From Pseudomonas simiae (GTDB lineage: Bacteria; Pseudomonadota; Gammaproteobacteria; Pseudomonadales; Pseudomonadaceae): 64,000 bases of DNA. Below the pieces are notes generated by a model, which ran no database searches, was not told the origin of the DNA, and worked only from the letters and a program-made list of their open reading frames with translations. This document shows, in pieces, positions 35,423 to 44,749 of the stretch. The stretch lies in contig NZ_FOKB01000011.1 in NCBI RefSeq assembly GCF_900111895.1, forward strand, positions 62,001-126,000, written 5' to 3'. The first letter of the stretch is position 1, and the number at the start of each line of letters is the position of its first letter. Made by a program: the position numbers and the translations under genes.

Positions 35423-36007
35423 ATGACACGTGTTGCCGACTATCCGATCCACACCCAATTCACCGACCGCTGGTCGCCCCGTGCCTTCACCGGCGAGAGC
35501 ATCTCCCAGGAAACCCTGCTGAGTTTCTTCGAAGCCGCGCGCTGGGCGCCGTCCGCCTACAACTCGCAGCCATGGCGCTTTCTCTACGCCCGCCGCGACA
35601 CGCCGGATTGGGAGCGTTTCCTGGGTTTGCTGAATGAATTCAACCGTGGCTGGGCGCAACACGCGTCGGCCCTGGTGATCATCGCCTCGAAAACCGACTT
35701 CACTGCCCCCGGCGCCAGCGAAGAAACCCCGGCCCTGTGGCACACCTTCGACACGGGCTCGGCCTGGGGCCACCTGGCGCTGCAGGCCAGTCTCAGCGGC
35801 TGGCACACCCACGGCATGGCCGGTTTCGATCAGGAACTGACCCGCAAAGAGCTGAAAATCCCGCAAGGTTATGCGCTGCATGCCGCCGTGGCCGTGGGCA
35901 AGCTGGGCGATAAGTCGACCCTGCCTGAATACCTGCAAGGTCGCGAAACACCCAGCCCGCGCAAGCCGTTGAGCGAGCTGGTTTGCGAGGGCGATTTCAG
36001 CCTCTGA
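35423..36007 (+). CDS. Nitroreductase family oxidoreductase
   Basis: A 194-residue flavin-dependent NAD(P)H oxidoreductase. The FMN-binding start HTQFTDRWSPRAFTGESI and RWAPSAYNSQPW are family hallmarks, with the C-terminal AVAVGKLGD. It should form a homodimer with FMN at the interface; natural substrates are quinones, nitro compounds or others. The ATG at 35423 has AGGAA upstream. It is divergent from ycgN. Confidence 0.88.
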   Translation: MTRVADYPIHTQFTDRWSPRAFTGESISQETLLSFFEAARWAPSAYNSQPWRFLYARRDTPDWERFLGLLNEFNRGWAQHASALVIIASKTDFTAPGASEETPALWHTFDTGSAWGHLALQASLSGWHTHGMAGFDQELTRKELKIPQGYALHAAVAVGKLGDKSTLPEYLQGRETPSPRKPLSELVCEGDFSL

Positions 36008-36075
36008 GGCCGATGGAGCTGACAGTGAGTTGCCAGGCGATGGCAACTCACTGAGGGGTTATTGGATCCAATGGC

Positions 36076-39000
36076 TCACGGCGCTTTAGCGACAAGTGCC
36101 GCATATTGCTTGAGTAACCTCTGCTTCTTCCTTTCATAGTCCTGCATCAAGAACGAGACCATGAACTCAGAGGACAACGCGTCCATATCCACCGGGTAAA
36201 TTTTATTGTCGTTCGCGCTGTACATGAAGTTTTTCAACTGTAAATCGTTGTGGTAAATATCCTTCGCCTCCATCTCTGCGAACGTATCCGCCAGCAGTGA
36301 GCGGGCCTCCGGCGGTAAACTGTTCTTGTTGATGTGCGCAAGGTCCACCCCTTCGATCCTGCCCATGACCAGATACCTGCGACCGTCCTCGACGATTGTG
36401 CGTGCAAACCCATCGCCATAGTATTTATTCAAATATTGAACGTCGGATAATTCGATGTTATCCGAGGGCGTGTATCGCGTCGGTCCTAAATCCTTATAGG
36501 CGCGCTTCCCATCAAGACTGGCGTAGACGACGCCCTCGCCCCCTCTGCCAATCACCGGCCCGCAGTCTGCCTTGATCGACGTTGGAGCACCGCCCTGGAG
36601 TCCCAGGCGTCGCCATTGATCACCCTGGACATGCTCGACCAGCAACCCGGTTTGTCGGTTGTTGTGATAGACCCGGGCCTGTACTTTTCCGTCGGCTGTA
36701 CGCGCCACTTGCCGTACTTCGTAAAGGGCGGTTCGGCCACTGCCGTCGGTATGGCGGATATGCGACAGGTGGCCGTCAGCAGCGACATATACGCCCTGAC
36801 TGTTGCGTGAGAGCCCGGTAATTCTTGACCGAGGCACGCTGAATTGACGAAACATCCCATTGCTCAGTTCGCCCTCGGGTACGGTCGGCAAGTGGGTAAT
36901 CTTGCCATCCACCGCGCGGACCCCGGGAGCGAAGTCGTGAATAGGTCGGTCGTAGGGGCGCATGGTTTGCGTATCCAGGGCGTACCATTTGCTCCTGTGC
37001 TGCACGGCAACGCCCTCAACATTTTCGCCCGCCACCTTGAAGACCCCGATGGCCGCGTCCCCATGCTGCTTGCTAGCGGCCTTGAGCAGGTCATAACCGC
37101 CGGCCGTGCCCCTGAGCACATTGAACTGGCGGACCAGATAACGGCCACCGCCAACCGCCAACCTGCCGCCCCCCACCAGCAGCTCGCCGATGCCACTCAA
37201 GGGGTTGAATGCCTCAACGACCTTTGCGCCGATAAACCTCGCAGCCTTGGCCGCCTGACTCGCCGTTGAAAGCCCTTTGCCCAGCACCTTGCCTGCCTGC
37301 GCAGCCTTGCCCGCGCCTAAGGTGACCAAGCCCACGACGTCTAGGGCCAGGTCGAAGAGGCCCTGGCCGACATTGCCATGTTTAAAGTTGACGATGGCCG
37401 AACGCAATGGGATCAGGCTGCGAAAAAACTCAGCAATCGCCTCATTCCGGGCACTGTCCTGGTCAAACGAGGTCATGCCCCTGGCCTCGTTCAACAGGTC
37501 ATCGTTCTTCAGGTCGAGGGACTTCACGAATACGTCGGCGATAGCATGACTGCGCTCGGAGTTGAAGCTGTCAGGCGGCTGCGTACCTTCAGGCTGGGCC
37601 AGGAACCGCCGGGCGGGCTTATCGTTGCCAGGTTCAAACAGCGCGGTACGAGAGAGGATGTTAGCGTCGCGCTCTTCCATTTTGTCGGCGGTATAGGGTT
37701 CAGTGCGGCGACGTTTCAGGAAGTTCTGTTTTTCAATAGAGCCTTGGCGCGTATCGATCAGATAAATATCCACCTGACCATTAGTTTGCGTCGCTTTCAC
37801 CTCCAGCGTATGCCCTCGGACGTGCAGAGCAGGCGGGGTCAATAAATCACCGGCAATTTTGTATTGGTGGGTGTGAAAGAACTCCAGCTTGCCGAACTCC
37901 AGGTTCTTGCGGTCTTCCAAGGGCAATGTCGAAATCAGGTGCCTGACCAGGCCTTGCTGGCCCTCGCCTTGCGCTTGTATAGCACTGTCGTAGGCTGTCT
38001 TGAACGGGGTGGCGACCCCTAGTTTGCCGGCCCAATACAGATTACAGAACTTATCGACGGGGAGGCGTTTGTCATTGGATACCCAATGATCTTCAGGCCC
38101 CAGCGCTCCCCCTTCCATGACGATATCCAGCATCGAACGCATGCCGGGATAAACGCCGGGCCGCCCTTCCTTTAACCTTGCCTTCTGAATATTCTTCACT
38201 TCGAACAAGCGGGGGTCCAGCTCGGGGAATGCCGCTTGAAGTTGCGCAATGCCCATCGCTGAACGACTGGGGATTGCGGTTTGCAGCGCGTCGCTGGTGG
38301 TCTTCAGTGAACTCAGGTGACTGTTGAATGCAGTCCTCACACGCTCCATGGCACTCGCCGAGGGTGCCTCTTCGGTATCGATGAGCAGTCCATTGACGGT
38401 GCCCCAGTCCTTGAGTGCCTGATAGTCGATCTGTTGGCAGAGCTCTTCGTCGACAGGGAGCGTCTCGGCGCCCAGCAAAATCTCGGCGTACCCCATGCCC
38501 AGTGTTCGGCCCGGGGTTTGCGCTTCGATCCTGGCCACTGCCATCGCCAGTTGAGCCCAGAGCACGCTGCCATAGGTCACACTCGCCGGAATGTCTTTGA
38601 CCAGATACTCAGGTGCCGTCCTGGCCAACAACAGATAGGCCGCCAGAGGGGCGGTTTGTGCGTTGGCCCGGCCTTTTTCAACCAGGTGTTTACCCAACCC
38701 CTCAATGACCACCGTGGCCGGCTGCCCCCAATGCTGGCTGCGCGCCAGATCATACCCGGCGACGCTGTTGCGAGCCGGATCAGCCTGACTTTCGGGGTCA
38801 AGACCCAGATGGATGGCGGTCAACACATAGTCGTTGTTGGCCACACCCGTCGGGATACCCTCCAGCCTCGACTGGATCGCCTGCCCCAGGGCCTGGGCCT
38901 TGGGTGAACCGAGCAGTTTTTCCATCGCGACGATAGGCGTTTTCAAGTCGGCCTCGGACACCGCGCTGCCGCTCATCAAATACCCCAGGGCGCCCTTCTC

Positions 39001-39585
39001 ACGCTCCGCCAACGGCAGACCGGGCAAACCGCTGGCGTTGCTTTGAAGCAGGGCGAGCACAGCCTCCTGGTCGTTGCTGGCCATGGGCTGCGGCCAGGAC
39101 AGCGCGCCACTGAGGTTGCCCAGGGGATGGACCTGCGCCTGCAGGACGCTCGAATCTTTCAGCGTTACCAGCGCTTCGAGGGTTTTCGGTACCTGCAGGC
39201 CGCAGCCAAGCAGGTAGTCCTCAAGGCTGACCATGCGGTTCTCAGGCAGAGTCGGGCCTGGCCACGAGGAGTCTTCGCACACAAACAGTGTTGTACTTTT
39301 AAGATGCGACGCCAGCGCCGTTTCCATCCGCTTCCGGGCCTTGGATGCCGACTCATCGGGAACGAGCTGCTGAGTGAGGTCTTGAATCAGACGCTGGAGT
39401 GATTGCGCCAGGGCAAGCTGGTTACAGCGGTCTCCCAACGCTTTCTGCAATGCCGATGAAGGCTTGGGTACAGGGGCGTCGGTTGCCGCTGTCCCCCCTT
39501 GGCGCTGCAAGGCAACGGGCGGGGCGGCGCTATTGGGAAGCACCAATGGCTGGGTATAAACAACGGGCGAATTCAGAGTGGTCAT
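36076..39585 (-). CDS. Large toxin/effector-like protein with C-terminal OspG/NleH-like kinase domain
   Basis: A 1169-residue protein. Residues 1-700 are mostly helical with no recognised enzyme motif. Residues about 741-830 are Gly/Ala-rich and hydrophobic (VVGLVTLGAGKAAQAGKVLG), possibly membrane-inserting. The last 160 residues (from 1009) form a minimal protein-kinase fold: glycine loop IGRGGEGVVY (1012-1021), Lys1031, Glu1045, catalytic loop HND with Asp1114 and Asn1119, and Asp1133 in PVDMDA as the metal-binding Asp. It stops soon after, with no C-lobe, as in OspG/NleH/HopBF1 secreted kinases. Base composition is low near the C-terminus: I count 54 G+C in 36181-36300 (45%). This layout is that of a secreted effector or polymorphic toxin. 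The secretion route is unknown and I see no immunity gene. Confidence 0.72.
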   Translation of the reverse strand: MTTLNSPVVYTQPLVLPNSAAPPVALQRQGGTAATDAPVPKPSSALQKALGDRCNQLALAQSLQRLIQDLTQQLVPDESASKARKRMETALASHLKSTTLFVCEDSSWPGPTLPENRMVSLEDYLLGCGLQVPKTLEALVTLKDSSVLQAQVHPLGNLSGALSWPQPMASNDQEAVLALLQSNASGLPGLPLAEREKGALGYLMSGSAVSEADLKTPIVAMEKLLGSPKAQALGQAIQSRLEGIPTGVANNDYVLTAIHLGLDPESQADPARNSVAGYDLARSQHWGQPATVVIEGLGKHLVEKGRANAQTAPLAAYLLLARTAPEYLVKDIPASVTYGSVLWAQLAMAVARIEAQTPGRTLGMGYAEILLGAETLPVDEELCQQIDYQALKDWGTVNGLLIDTEEAPSASAMERVRTAFNSHLSSLKTTSDALQTAIPSRSAMGIAQLQAAFPELDPRLFEVKNIQKARLKEGRPGVYPGMRSMLDIVMEGGALGPEDHWVSNDKRLPVDKFCNLYWAGKLGVATPFKTAYDSAIQAQGEGQQGLVRHLISTLPLEDRKNLEFGKLEFFHTHQYKIAGDLLTPPALHVRGHTLEVKATQTNGQVDIYLIDTRQGSIEKQNFLKRRRTEPYTADKMEERDANILSRTALFEPGNDKPARRFLAQPEGTQPPDSFNSERSHAIADVFVKSLDLKNDDLLNEARGMTSFDQDSARNEAIAEFFRSLIPLRSAIVNFKHGNVGQGLFDLALDVVGLVTLGAGKAAQAGKVLGKGLSTASQAAKAARFIGAKVVEAFNPLSGIGELLVGGGRLAVGGGRYLVRQFNVLRGTAGGYDLLKAASKQHGDAAIGVFKVAGENVEGVAVQHRSKWYALDTQTMRPYDRPIHDFAPGVRAVDGKITHLPTVPEGELSNGMFRQFSVPRSRITGLSRNSQGVYVAADGHLSHIRHTDGSGRTALYEVRQVARTADGKVQARVYHNNRQTGLLVEHVQGDQWRRLGLQGGAPTSIKADCGPVIGRGGEGVVYASLDGKRAYKDLGPTRYTPSDNIELSDVQYLNKYYGDGFARTIVEDGRRYLVMGRIEGVDLAHINKNSLPPEARSLLADTFAEMEAKDIYHNDLQLKNFMYSANDNKIYPVDMDALSSEFMVSFLMQDYERKKQRLLKQYAALVAKAP

Positions 39586-39749
39586 GTTGTTAGCTGTCCT
39601 TAGTCAAGAAGATGTCCTACAAAGTGCGCGCGTCAGCGTTCTTTGCCATCTCTGCGTGGAGCCCCTTGAAAAAAGGTTCCATCTTGACTGTCAGACGGTA
39701 TGTACATGACCCAAGGTAAACGAGTGCGCCCGGCGGGCGGGCGCTGCCG

Positions 39750-40682
39750 TCAGTAACCGCGCTCGAAATCCACTTCCCCGCGCAGCGCTTGCTTGGCCTG
39801 ATACGCCCGCAGGTTTTGCACAAACAGCTCGACCATCAACTCCGGCGACGTCGGCGCCGAGCTGTGGCCGGTCAGCAACAGGCCCCAGGCGGTCCAGAAC
39901 GGATGGCGCTGCGGCAACGGCTCCTGACGGCAGACGTCGATCACCGCGCCCGCCAAATGGCCCTCTTTCAACGCCTCGACCAGGTCGGCATCCACCACCG
40001 CCACCCCGCGCCCGACGTTGATGAACAAGCCGGTCGGCTTGAATTGCTTGAACAGCGCCGCGTCGTACAGATCATGGGTACTTGGCGTGTTGGGCAGCAG
40101 GTTGATCACGTAGTCCACCTCCCCCACCATCCGGCCCAACTGGTCGAGCCCGGCCACTTCGATAAACGGCGCCTGCTCGCGTGCGGTGCTGGCGATGCCG
40201 TACAGCTTCACGCCGAACGGCACCAGGAACTCGGCCACACGTTGGCCGATATCGCCGGTACCGACGATCAGCGCCTTGCGCCCCGCCAGGCTCTGGCCCA
40301 TGCGGTTGTCCCATTTGCGCTCGACCTGGCTGACCAGCCGCGCCAAGACCTCGCGCTCATGGCCGAGCATGTAGGTAAGGACAAACTCGGCCATGACCTG
40401 GCCAAAGATGCCGACTGCACGGGTCAGGCGATAGTCACGGGGCAAGCCTTCAGCCAGCAACGGCGTGATGCCGGCCCAGGTCGATTGCAGCCATTGCGGG
40501 CGATGGCCTTGGCGCAGCAGCGTCGCCAACAGGTCCGGCTGGCCCAGCCAGACCGGGCAATCGGCGGCCAGGCGCGACAGTTCGGCCGAGTCGCCGCTGG
40601 TCAGCACTTCAAGGTCCGGTGCCGCTTCGCCGAGCAATTGGGCGTAGAGCGGGTGATCCTGTTCAGCAATCAGAACACGCAT
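39750..40682 (-). CDS. D-2-hydroxyacid dehydrogenase (glyoxylate/hydroxypyruvate reductase type)
   Basis: A 310-residue NAD(P)-dependent enzyme. The Rossmann motif is IVGTGDIGQRVAEFL, and the catalytic residues lie in NVGRGVAVVD (Arg), DVCRQEPLP (Glu) and GHSSAPTSPE (His). Many relatives reduce glyoxylate or hydroxypyruvate in the cytoplasm. It follows ycgL on the same strand after about 107 bases, as in P. aeruginosa. AAGG precedes the ATG. Confidence 0.9.
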   Translation of the reverse strand: MRVLIAEQDHPLYAQLLGEAAPDLEVLTSGDSAELSRLAADCPVWLGQPDLLATLLRQGHRPQWLQSTWAGITPLLAEGLPRDYRLTRAVGIFGQVMAEFVLTYMLGHEREVLARLVSQVERKWDNRMGQSLAGRKALIVGTGDIGQRVAEFLVPFGVKLYGIASTAREQAPFIEVAGLDQLGRMVGEVDYVINLLPNTPSTHDLYDAALFKQFKPTGLFINVGRGVAVVDADLVEALKEGHLAGAVIDVCRQEPLPQRHPFWTAWGLLLTGHSSAPTSPELMVELFVQNLRAYQAKQALRGEVDFERGY

Positions 40683-40789
40683 GCATAAAACCTTTCAAAA
40701 ACAGTACGGACGGCCGCCCGCATCCTTACGGCCACCGCCCACTTATACGATTCCATTGAAGCAAGTGCCCCGGACGGAGCACCGGTCGA

Positions 40790-41083
40790 TCACATCGGGT
40801 CGTTGCGGCGCAGCAGCTCTTCGGGCAAGTGTTCGATGTACTCGTCCTCGGGGGGCGGCATTTGCAGGTGGTAACCCTGCTTGTCGAGGTTTTCCAGCAC
40901 CTGCACGATGTCTTCCTGTTGCAGCTTGCGCTCAGGCGTAAGCACCAGGTTGAACGCGTGTACCGGCTTGCCGAACACGCTGAGCAGGCCTTCAGGCACA
41001 CGCTCAAGGGCGTCGCTTTTCAGGACATAAAGGTACATGCCGGCGCGTTTAGGGCTGCGGTAGATGGAGCAGATACGTTTCAA
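40790..41083 (-). CDS. YcgL family protein (UPF0745)
   Basis: A 97-residue protein starting MKRICSIYRSPKRAGMYLYV, typical of YcgL, which has an alpha/beta fold and no known enzyme role. The start codon is TTG at 41083 with CGGAGAA upstream, and it overlaps the rnd stop by four bases (TTGA), so its translation is coupled to RNase D. Conservation of this coupling suggests a shared role, unproven. Confidence 0.9.
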   Translation of the reverse strand: MKRICSIYRSPKRAGMYLYVLKSDALERVPEGLLSVFGKPVHAFNLVLTPERKLQQEDIVQVLENLDKQGYHLQMPPPEDEYIEHLPEELLRRNDPM

Positions 41084-42213
41084 GGCTGTTCTCCGGCGGA
41101 GGCCAGGCTGTCGAGCAGCGCCTGGCCCATCAACTCGCGGCGCCAGCCACGCAACGAGTCTGGCAATTGATAAGGACCATCGGGATAGCCACTTTTGACC
41201 AGGGCTTCGAGGGTTTTCTTGCGTAGCATCAGTTCCGGCGCCATCTCCAGGCGTTCGGCTTCAGCCTGGCCAATCGCGCGCAGTTGCTTGATCAGTGCAG
41301 CGGCATCCACCGGCAACGGTTCGGCAACGGCGGGCGGCCATTGGTCCATCGGTACGCTGCCGGCACGCTTGATCAGGTCGAGCAGGAACTGGCCGTCCTG
41401 ACGCACGGTACGCGGGTGCATGTCTTCGATCTTGCCCAGGGCGGCGAGGTTATCCGGCTGGGATTTGGCCAGGGGCCATAACGAGTGCTCACGAATGATG
41501 CGGTTGCGCGGCAGGTCACGGGCGCGGGCCTGCTGCTCGCGCCAGGCGCACAGTTCACGCAGCACGGCGAGCTGGGCGCGCGACAGCTTCCACGCCAGCT
41601 TGGCGTCGCGGTACACCTCGTACGGGTCGACTTCGCGGCGCAGGTTGGCGACCAACTCCGCACCGTCTTCCAACACCCAGGCGTACTTGTCGTCCGACAG
41701 CTGCGGACGCAGACGCGTGTAGACCTCGGCCAAGTGCACCGCGTCTTCGGCGGCATAGCTGACTTGCGTCTCCGACAATGGCCGCTGCAGCCAGTCCGAA
41801 CGGGTCTCGCCCTTGGGCAGCTCGATATCCAGCACGGCTTGCACCAGGCGCGAGTAGCCCATGGAGAAACCGAGGTTCAGATAGGCGGCGGCCAATTGAG
41901 TGTCGAACAACGGCACTGGCAGGCTGCCGGTCAAGCGCAGCAACACTTCCAGGTCTTCACTGCAGGCATGTACCACCTTGATCACCGCCGGGTTCTCCAG
42001 CAAGGCGGCCAAGGGTTGCCAGTTGTCGATGGTCAGGGGATCGATCAGGTAAGCGCTTACGCCATCACCAATCTGGATCAGCCCGGCAATGGGATAAAAG
42101 GTATCGACCCGCATGAATTCGGTGTCGAGGGCGACGAATGGCAACTGCTGCCATTCGGCGCAATGCTGGCCGAGGCTATCGTTGTCGCAGATCCAGTGAA
42201 TATCGATGGCCAC
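41080..42213 (-). CDS. rnd: Ribonuclease D
   Basis: A 377-residue 3'-5' exoribonuclease that trims tRNA and other small RNA 3' ends in the cytoplasm. The DEDD exonuclease domain starts FVALDTEFMRVDTFYP (Asp and Glu), with later DLEVLLRL and a Tyr-Asp site in SYAAEDAVHLAEVY. Two HRDC-like helical domains follow (EQQARARDLPRNRIIREHSLW). The start codon is GTG at 42213, supported by AAGGGAGA; the upstream frame is not real. It is coupled to ycgL by a 4-base overlap. Confidence 0.94.
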   Translation of the reverse strand: MAIDIHWICDNDSLGQHCAEWQQLPFVALDTEFMRVDTFYPIAGLIQIGDGVSAYLIDPLTIDNWQPLAALLENPAVIKVVHACSEDLEVLLRLTGSLPVPLFDTQLAAAYLNLGFSMGYSRLVQAVLDIELPKGETRSDWLQRPLSETQVSYAAEDAVHLAEVYTRLRPQLSDDKYAWVLEDGAELVANLRREVDPYEVYRDAKLAWKLSRAQLAVLRELCAWREQQARARDLPRNRIIREHSLWPLAKSQPDNLAALGKIEDMHPRTVRQDGQFLLDLIKRAGSVPMDQWPPAVAEPLPVDAAALIKQLRAIGQAEAERLEMAPELMLRKKTLEALVKSGYPDGPYQLPDSLRGWRRELMGQALLDSLASAGEQP

Positions 42214-42335
42214 ACGGCTCTCCCTTGAAGAATGGCGCGCAGTATATATCGCGAAAGGGGCTAGCGAGCATCCGCAGTGCACAGGCGACCATGAAAACTC
42301 AGACAAGAGATGAAGAATAGTCCGACAGGCGGGAG

Positions 42336-42935
42336 TTATCCTCTCTTACGTAACACGTAAACCCGCCACAGGCTTGAGCCCGGCATGAATTCCTGGTGAT
42401 GCAGGACCTTGAAACCCGCCTGGCGGAACTCGTCCTCTACGGCGGTACGGGAATTGACCGAGACAATCACCGTGTCACGGCTGACCCGGTGGAACTCGCG
42501 CAGCAGGGCCAATCGCCCTTCGCTGCTGGGCACATGGCGAAACAATTCCAGGCAGAAAATGCAATCCACCGCATTTGCCGACAACCCGATGGTAAACGCC
42601 GAGCCGTGGAAGGTCTTGACCCGCTTGAGCAGGGACGCCGGGTGGTGGGTGCGGGCGTGGTCGAGCATGCTCTGGGAGTTGTCGGACGCCAGGATCACCC
42701 GGTTGATGTGTTCGGCCAGCACCGGCCAGAAGCGTCCCGAGCCACAGGCCAGGTCCAGCACCAACCCAGGCTCACCGGCGACTTTCAGCGCGTGGCGCAC
42801 CAGCCACTCGTCGCGCCACGATGCCAGTCGCTGCCGCAGCCTTGGCGGGCGTGTATCGCCGCAGACCCTGGCGTGCTCGCGGTCACAGCGTTCGGCGTAT
42901 TCAATCTCGATGGAGGATGGTGGTTGTGGCGACAT
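42336..42935 (-). CDS. Class I SAM-dependent methyltransferase
   Basis: A 199-residue soluble protein with the SAM motif LVLDLACGSGRFWPVL, the acidic strand ASDNSQSMLDHA, and CIFCLELFRHVPSSEGR. The substrate is unknown. It is a single-domain enzyme starting MSPQPPSSIEIEYAERC, with a Cys-rich N-terminal part. It lies 122 bases upstream of rnd on the same strand, so it may be the first gene of that transcript. Confidence 0.86.
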   Translation of the reverse strand: MSPQPPSSIEIEYAERCDREHARVCGDTRPPRLRQRLASWRDEWLVRHALKVAGEPGLVLDLACGSGRFWPVLAEHINRVILASDNSQSMLDHARTHHPASLLKRVKTFHGSAFTIGLSANAVDCIFCLELFRHVPSSEGRLALLREFHRVSRDTVIVSVNSRTAVEDEFRQAGFKVLHHQEFMPGSSLWRVYVLRKRG

Positions 42936-43035
42936 CGCAGGCTCATGTGGCTGAAACGGTAGTGAACGACCTTGATTCGCAGCTTAACCACTGCGATGTC
43001 AAAAAAAGGTCGAAGCGTTCACCACCGCAGCCCGA

Positions 43036-44406
43036 TCACGCCTGATGCAGATACCAACGCCAGTCCTGCGCTCCCACCTCGCCCATGAACTGGCGGTATT
43101 CAGCGCGCTTGACCGCCAGGTACACGTCCAGGAATTCAGTGCCAAATGCTTCTCGCGCCCAGCTCGAACCTTCCAGGGCGCGTAACGTGGTGAGCCAGTC
43201 GGTAGGCAGCAACGCTGTGGCCTGGGCGTAGCCGTTGCCTTCTACTGGAGCGCCGGGGTCGCGCTGTTCGCGGATGCCGCGATGGATACCGGCCAGAATC
43301 GCAGCGGCGGCCAGATAGGGGTTGGCGTCGGCGCCGCAGATACGGTGTTCGATATGCCGGGAGTTCGCCGGCCCGCCCGGCACGCGCAGGCTGACGGTGC
43401 GGTTGTCGACGCCCCAGGTGGCGGCCAGCGGCGCATAGCTGTTGGTCTGGAAGCGGCGGTAGGAGTTGGCGTTGGGGCAAAACATCAGCAGTGAATCGAG
43501 CAAGGTGCTGAGCATGCCGCCCACCGCCTGGCGCAACAGCGGCGTGCCATCGGTGGCTTCGCTGGCGAACAGGTTATTGCCCTGGGCATCCGCCAGGCTC
43601 ACGTGCATGTGCATGCCGGTGCCGGCCAGGTCGTCGAACGGCTTGGCCATGAAGCAGGCGGTCATCCCGTGTTGATGCGCCACGCCTTTGACCAGGCGCT
43701 TGTAGCGCACAGCTTCGTCCATGGCTTGCAGCGCGTCGGAGCGGTGCTCAAGGGTAATTTCCACCTGGCCCGGCGCGTACTCGGAAATCGCCGTGCGCGC
43801 CGGGATGCCCTGCAGTTTGCAGGCGCTGTAGAGGTCGGCGAGGAAGGGTTCGATCTGCTCCAATTCGCGCAGGCCGTAAACCTGGGTCGAACGTGGGCGG
43901 CCGCCGTCCACATCCCGCGCCGGTTGCGGGCGGCCGTTGCTGTCGGGCTTCTGGTCGAGCAGATAGAACTCCAGCTCCGCCGCCATCACCGGGTAATAAC
44001 CGTCGGCCTTGAGCGCGTCGATCACCTTGGCCAGCAAATGCCGGGGATCGGCGACGGTGGCGGGCAGGCCTTCAGTCAGGTGCATGCTGACTTGCACGGC
44101 CGCCGTCGGAATCAGGCGCCACGGCATGCGCTGCAAACTGCCGCTGATCGGGTAGGCGCGGCAGTCGATATCGCCCACCTCCCACACCAGACCGGAGTTT
44201 TCCACGTCGTCGCCATTGATGGTCAGGCCAAGGATGGTGCTGGGCAAAGGCCGGCCACTTTCGTATACCGCCAGCAACTCATCGCGGTGCAGCAACTTGC
44301 CGCGTGGCACGCCATTGTTGTCGAGGATAAACAGCTCGAACATCTCGATGTCCGGGTTTTGCTCAAGGAAGGATTGGGCTTCGTGCAGGCAGGCAAAAAC
44401 ACTCAT
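43036..44406 (-). CDS. Glutamine synthetase family, PuuA-like (gamma-glutamylpolyamine synthetase type)
   Basis: A 456-residue enzyme of the GlnA_3 group. Catalytic motifs are EYAPGQVEITLEHRSDAL and DLAGTGMHMHVSLADAQGNN, and the metal-binding region SYAPLAATWGVDNRTVSLRVP is clear. PuuA/SpuI relatives glutamylate polyamines or other amines at the start of their breakdown, using ATP. Which amine this uses cannot be read. The start is uncertain (ATGs at 44418, 44412 and 44406); I take 44406, MSVFACLHEAQ. It is divergent from a periplasmic binding-protein gene. Confidence 0.88.
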   Translation of the reverse strand: MSVFACLHEAQSFLEQNPDIEMFELFILDNNGVPRGKLLHRDELLAVYESGRPLPSTILGLTINGDDVENSGLVWEVGDIDCRAYPISGSLQRMPWRLIPTAAVQVSMHLTEGLPATVADPRHLLAKVIDALKADGYYPVMAAELEFYLLDQKPDSNGRPQPARDVDGGRPRSTQVYGLRELEQIEPFLADLYSACKLQGIPARTAISEYAPGQVEITLEHRSDALQAMDEAVRYKRLVKGVAHQHGMTACFMAKPFDDLAGTGMHMHVSLADAQGNNLFASEATDGTPLLRQAVGGMLSTLLDSLLMFCPNANSYRRFQTNSYAPLAATWGVDNRTVSLRVPGGPANSRHIEHRICGADANPYLAAAAILAGIHRGIREQRDPGAPVEGNGYAQATALLPTDWLTTLRALEGSSWAREAFGTEFLDVYLAVKRAEYRQFMGEVGAQDWRWYLHQA

Positions 44407-44749
44407 GGGCATTCTCATACGTAGGGGGCCGGCAGGCGCGCAGGTGCGCGCCATCGAGGGGATGGATCAACGTAGGAATACGGTATCTGGTGGGCGTGCG
44501 TGTCGGCAGTGGAACAAGGCCCAGAACGCGAGATCGGACGGCAGTGTCGCGGTGTGTGTGTCGGAGGAGCCGTCCATGCGGGAATCACAGTGCTAGAGAT
44601 AACCGCCAGCGTCACACGCCTGCACAGGTGATTAAATTCAGGGTTGACGGAGTTTGGTTGCAACTTGGCTAAACATTCGCCACACCTTGCCACGTCGCCC
44701 AACGCTGGAAATAATGAGCCCCCCGCCCAAGCCCCAAGGACTCGACCGC

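Noticed and set aside
39725..39750. GCGCCCG/CGGGCGC hairpin as terminator of the hydroxyacid dehydrogenase gene
   Set aside because: No T tract follows on the minus strand, so intrinsic termination is doubtful.
39617..39823. 68-codon frame beside the kinase gene as a possible immunity gene
   Set aside because: It overlaps the end of the hydroxyacid dehydrogenase gene in another frame and has no ribosome site.
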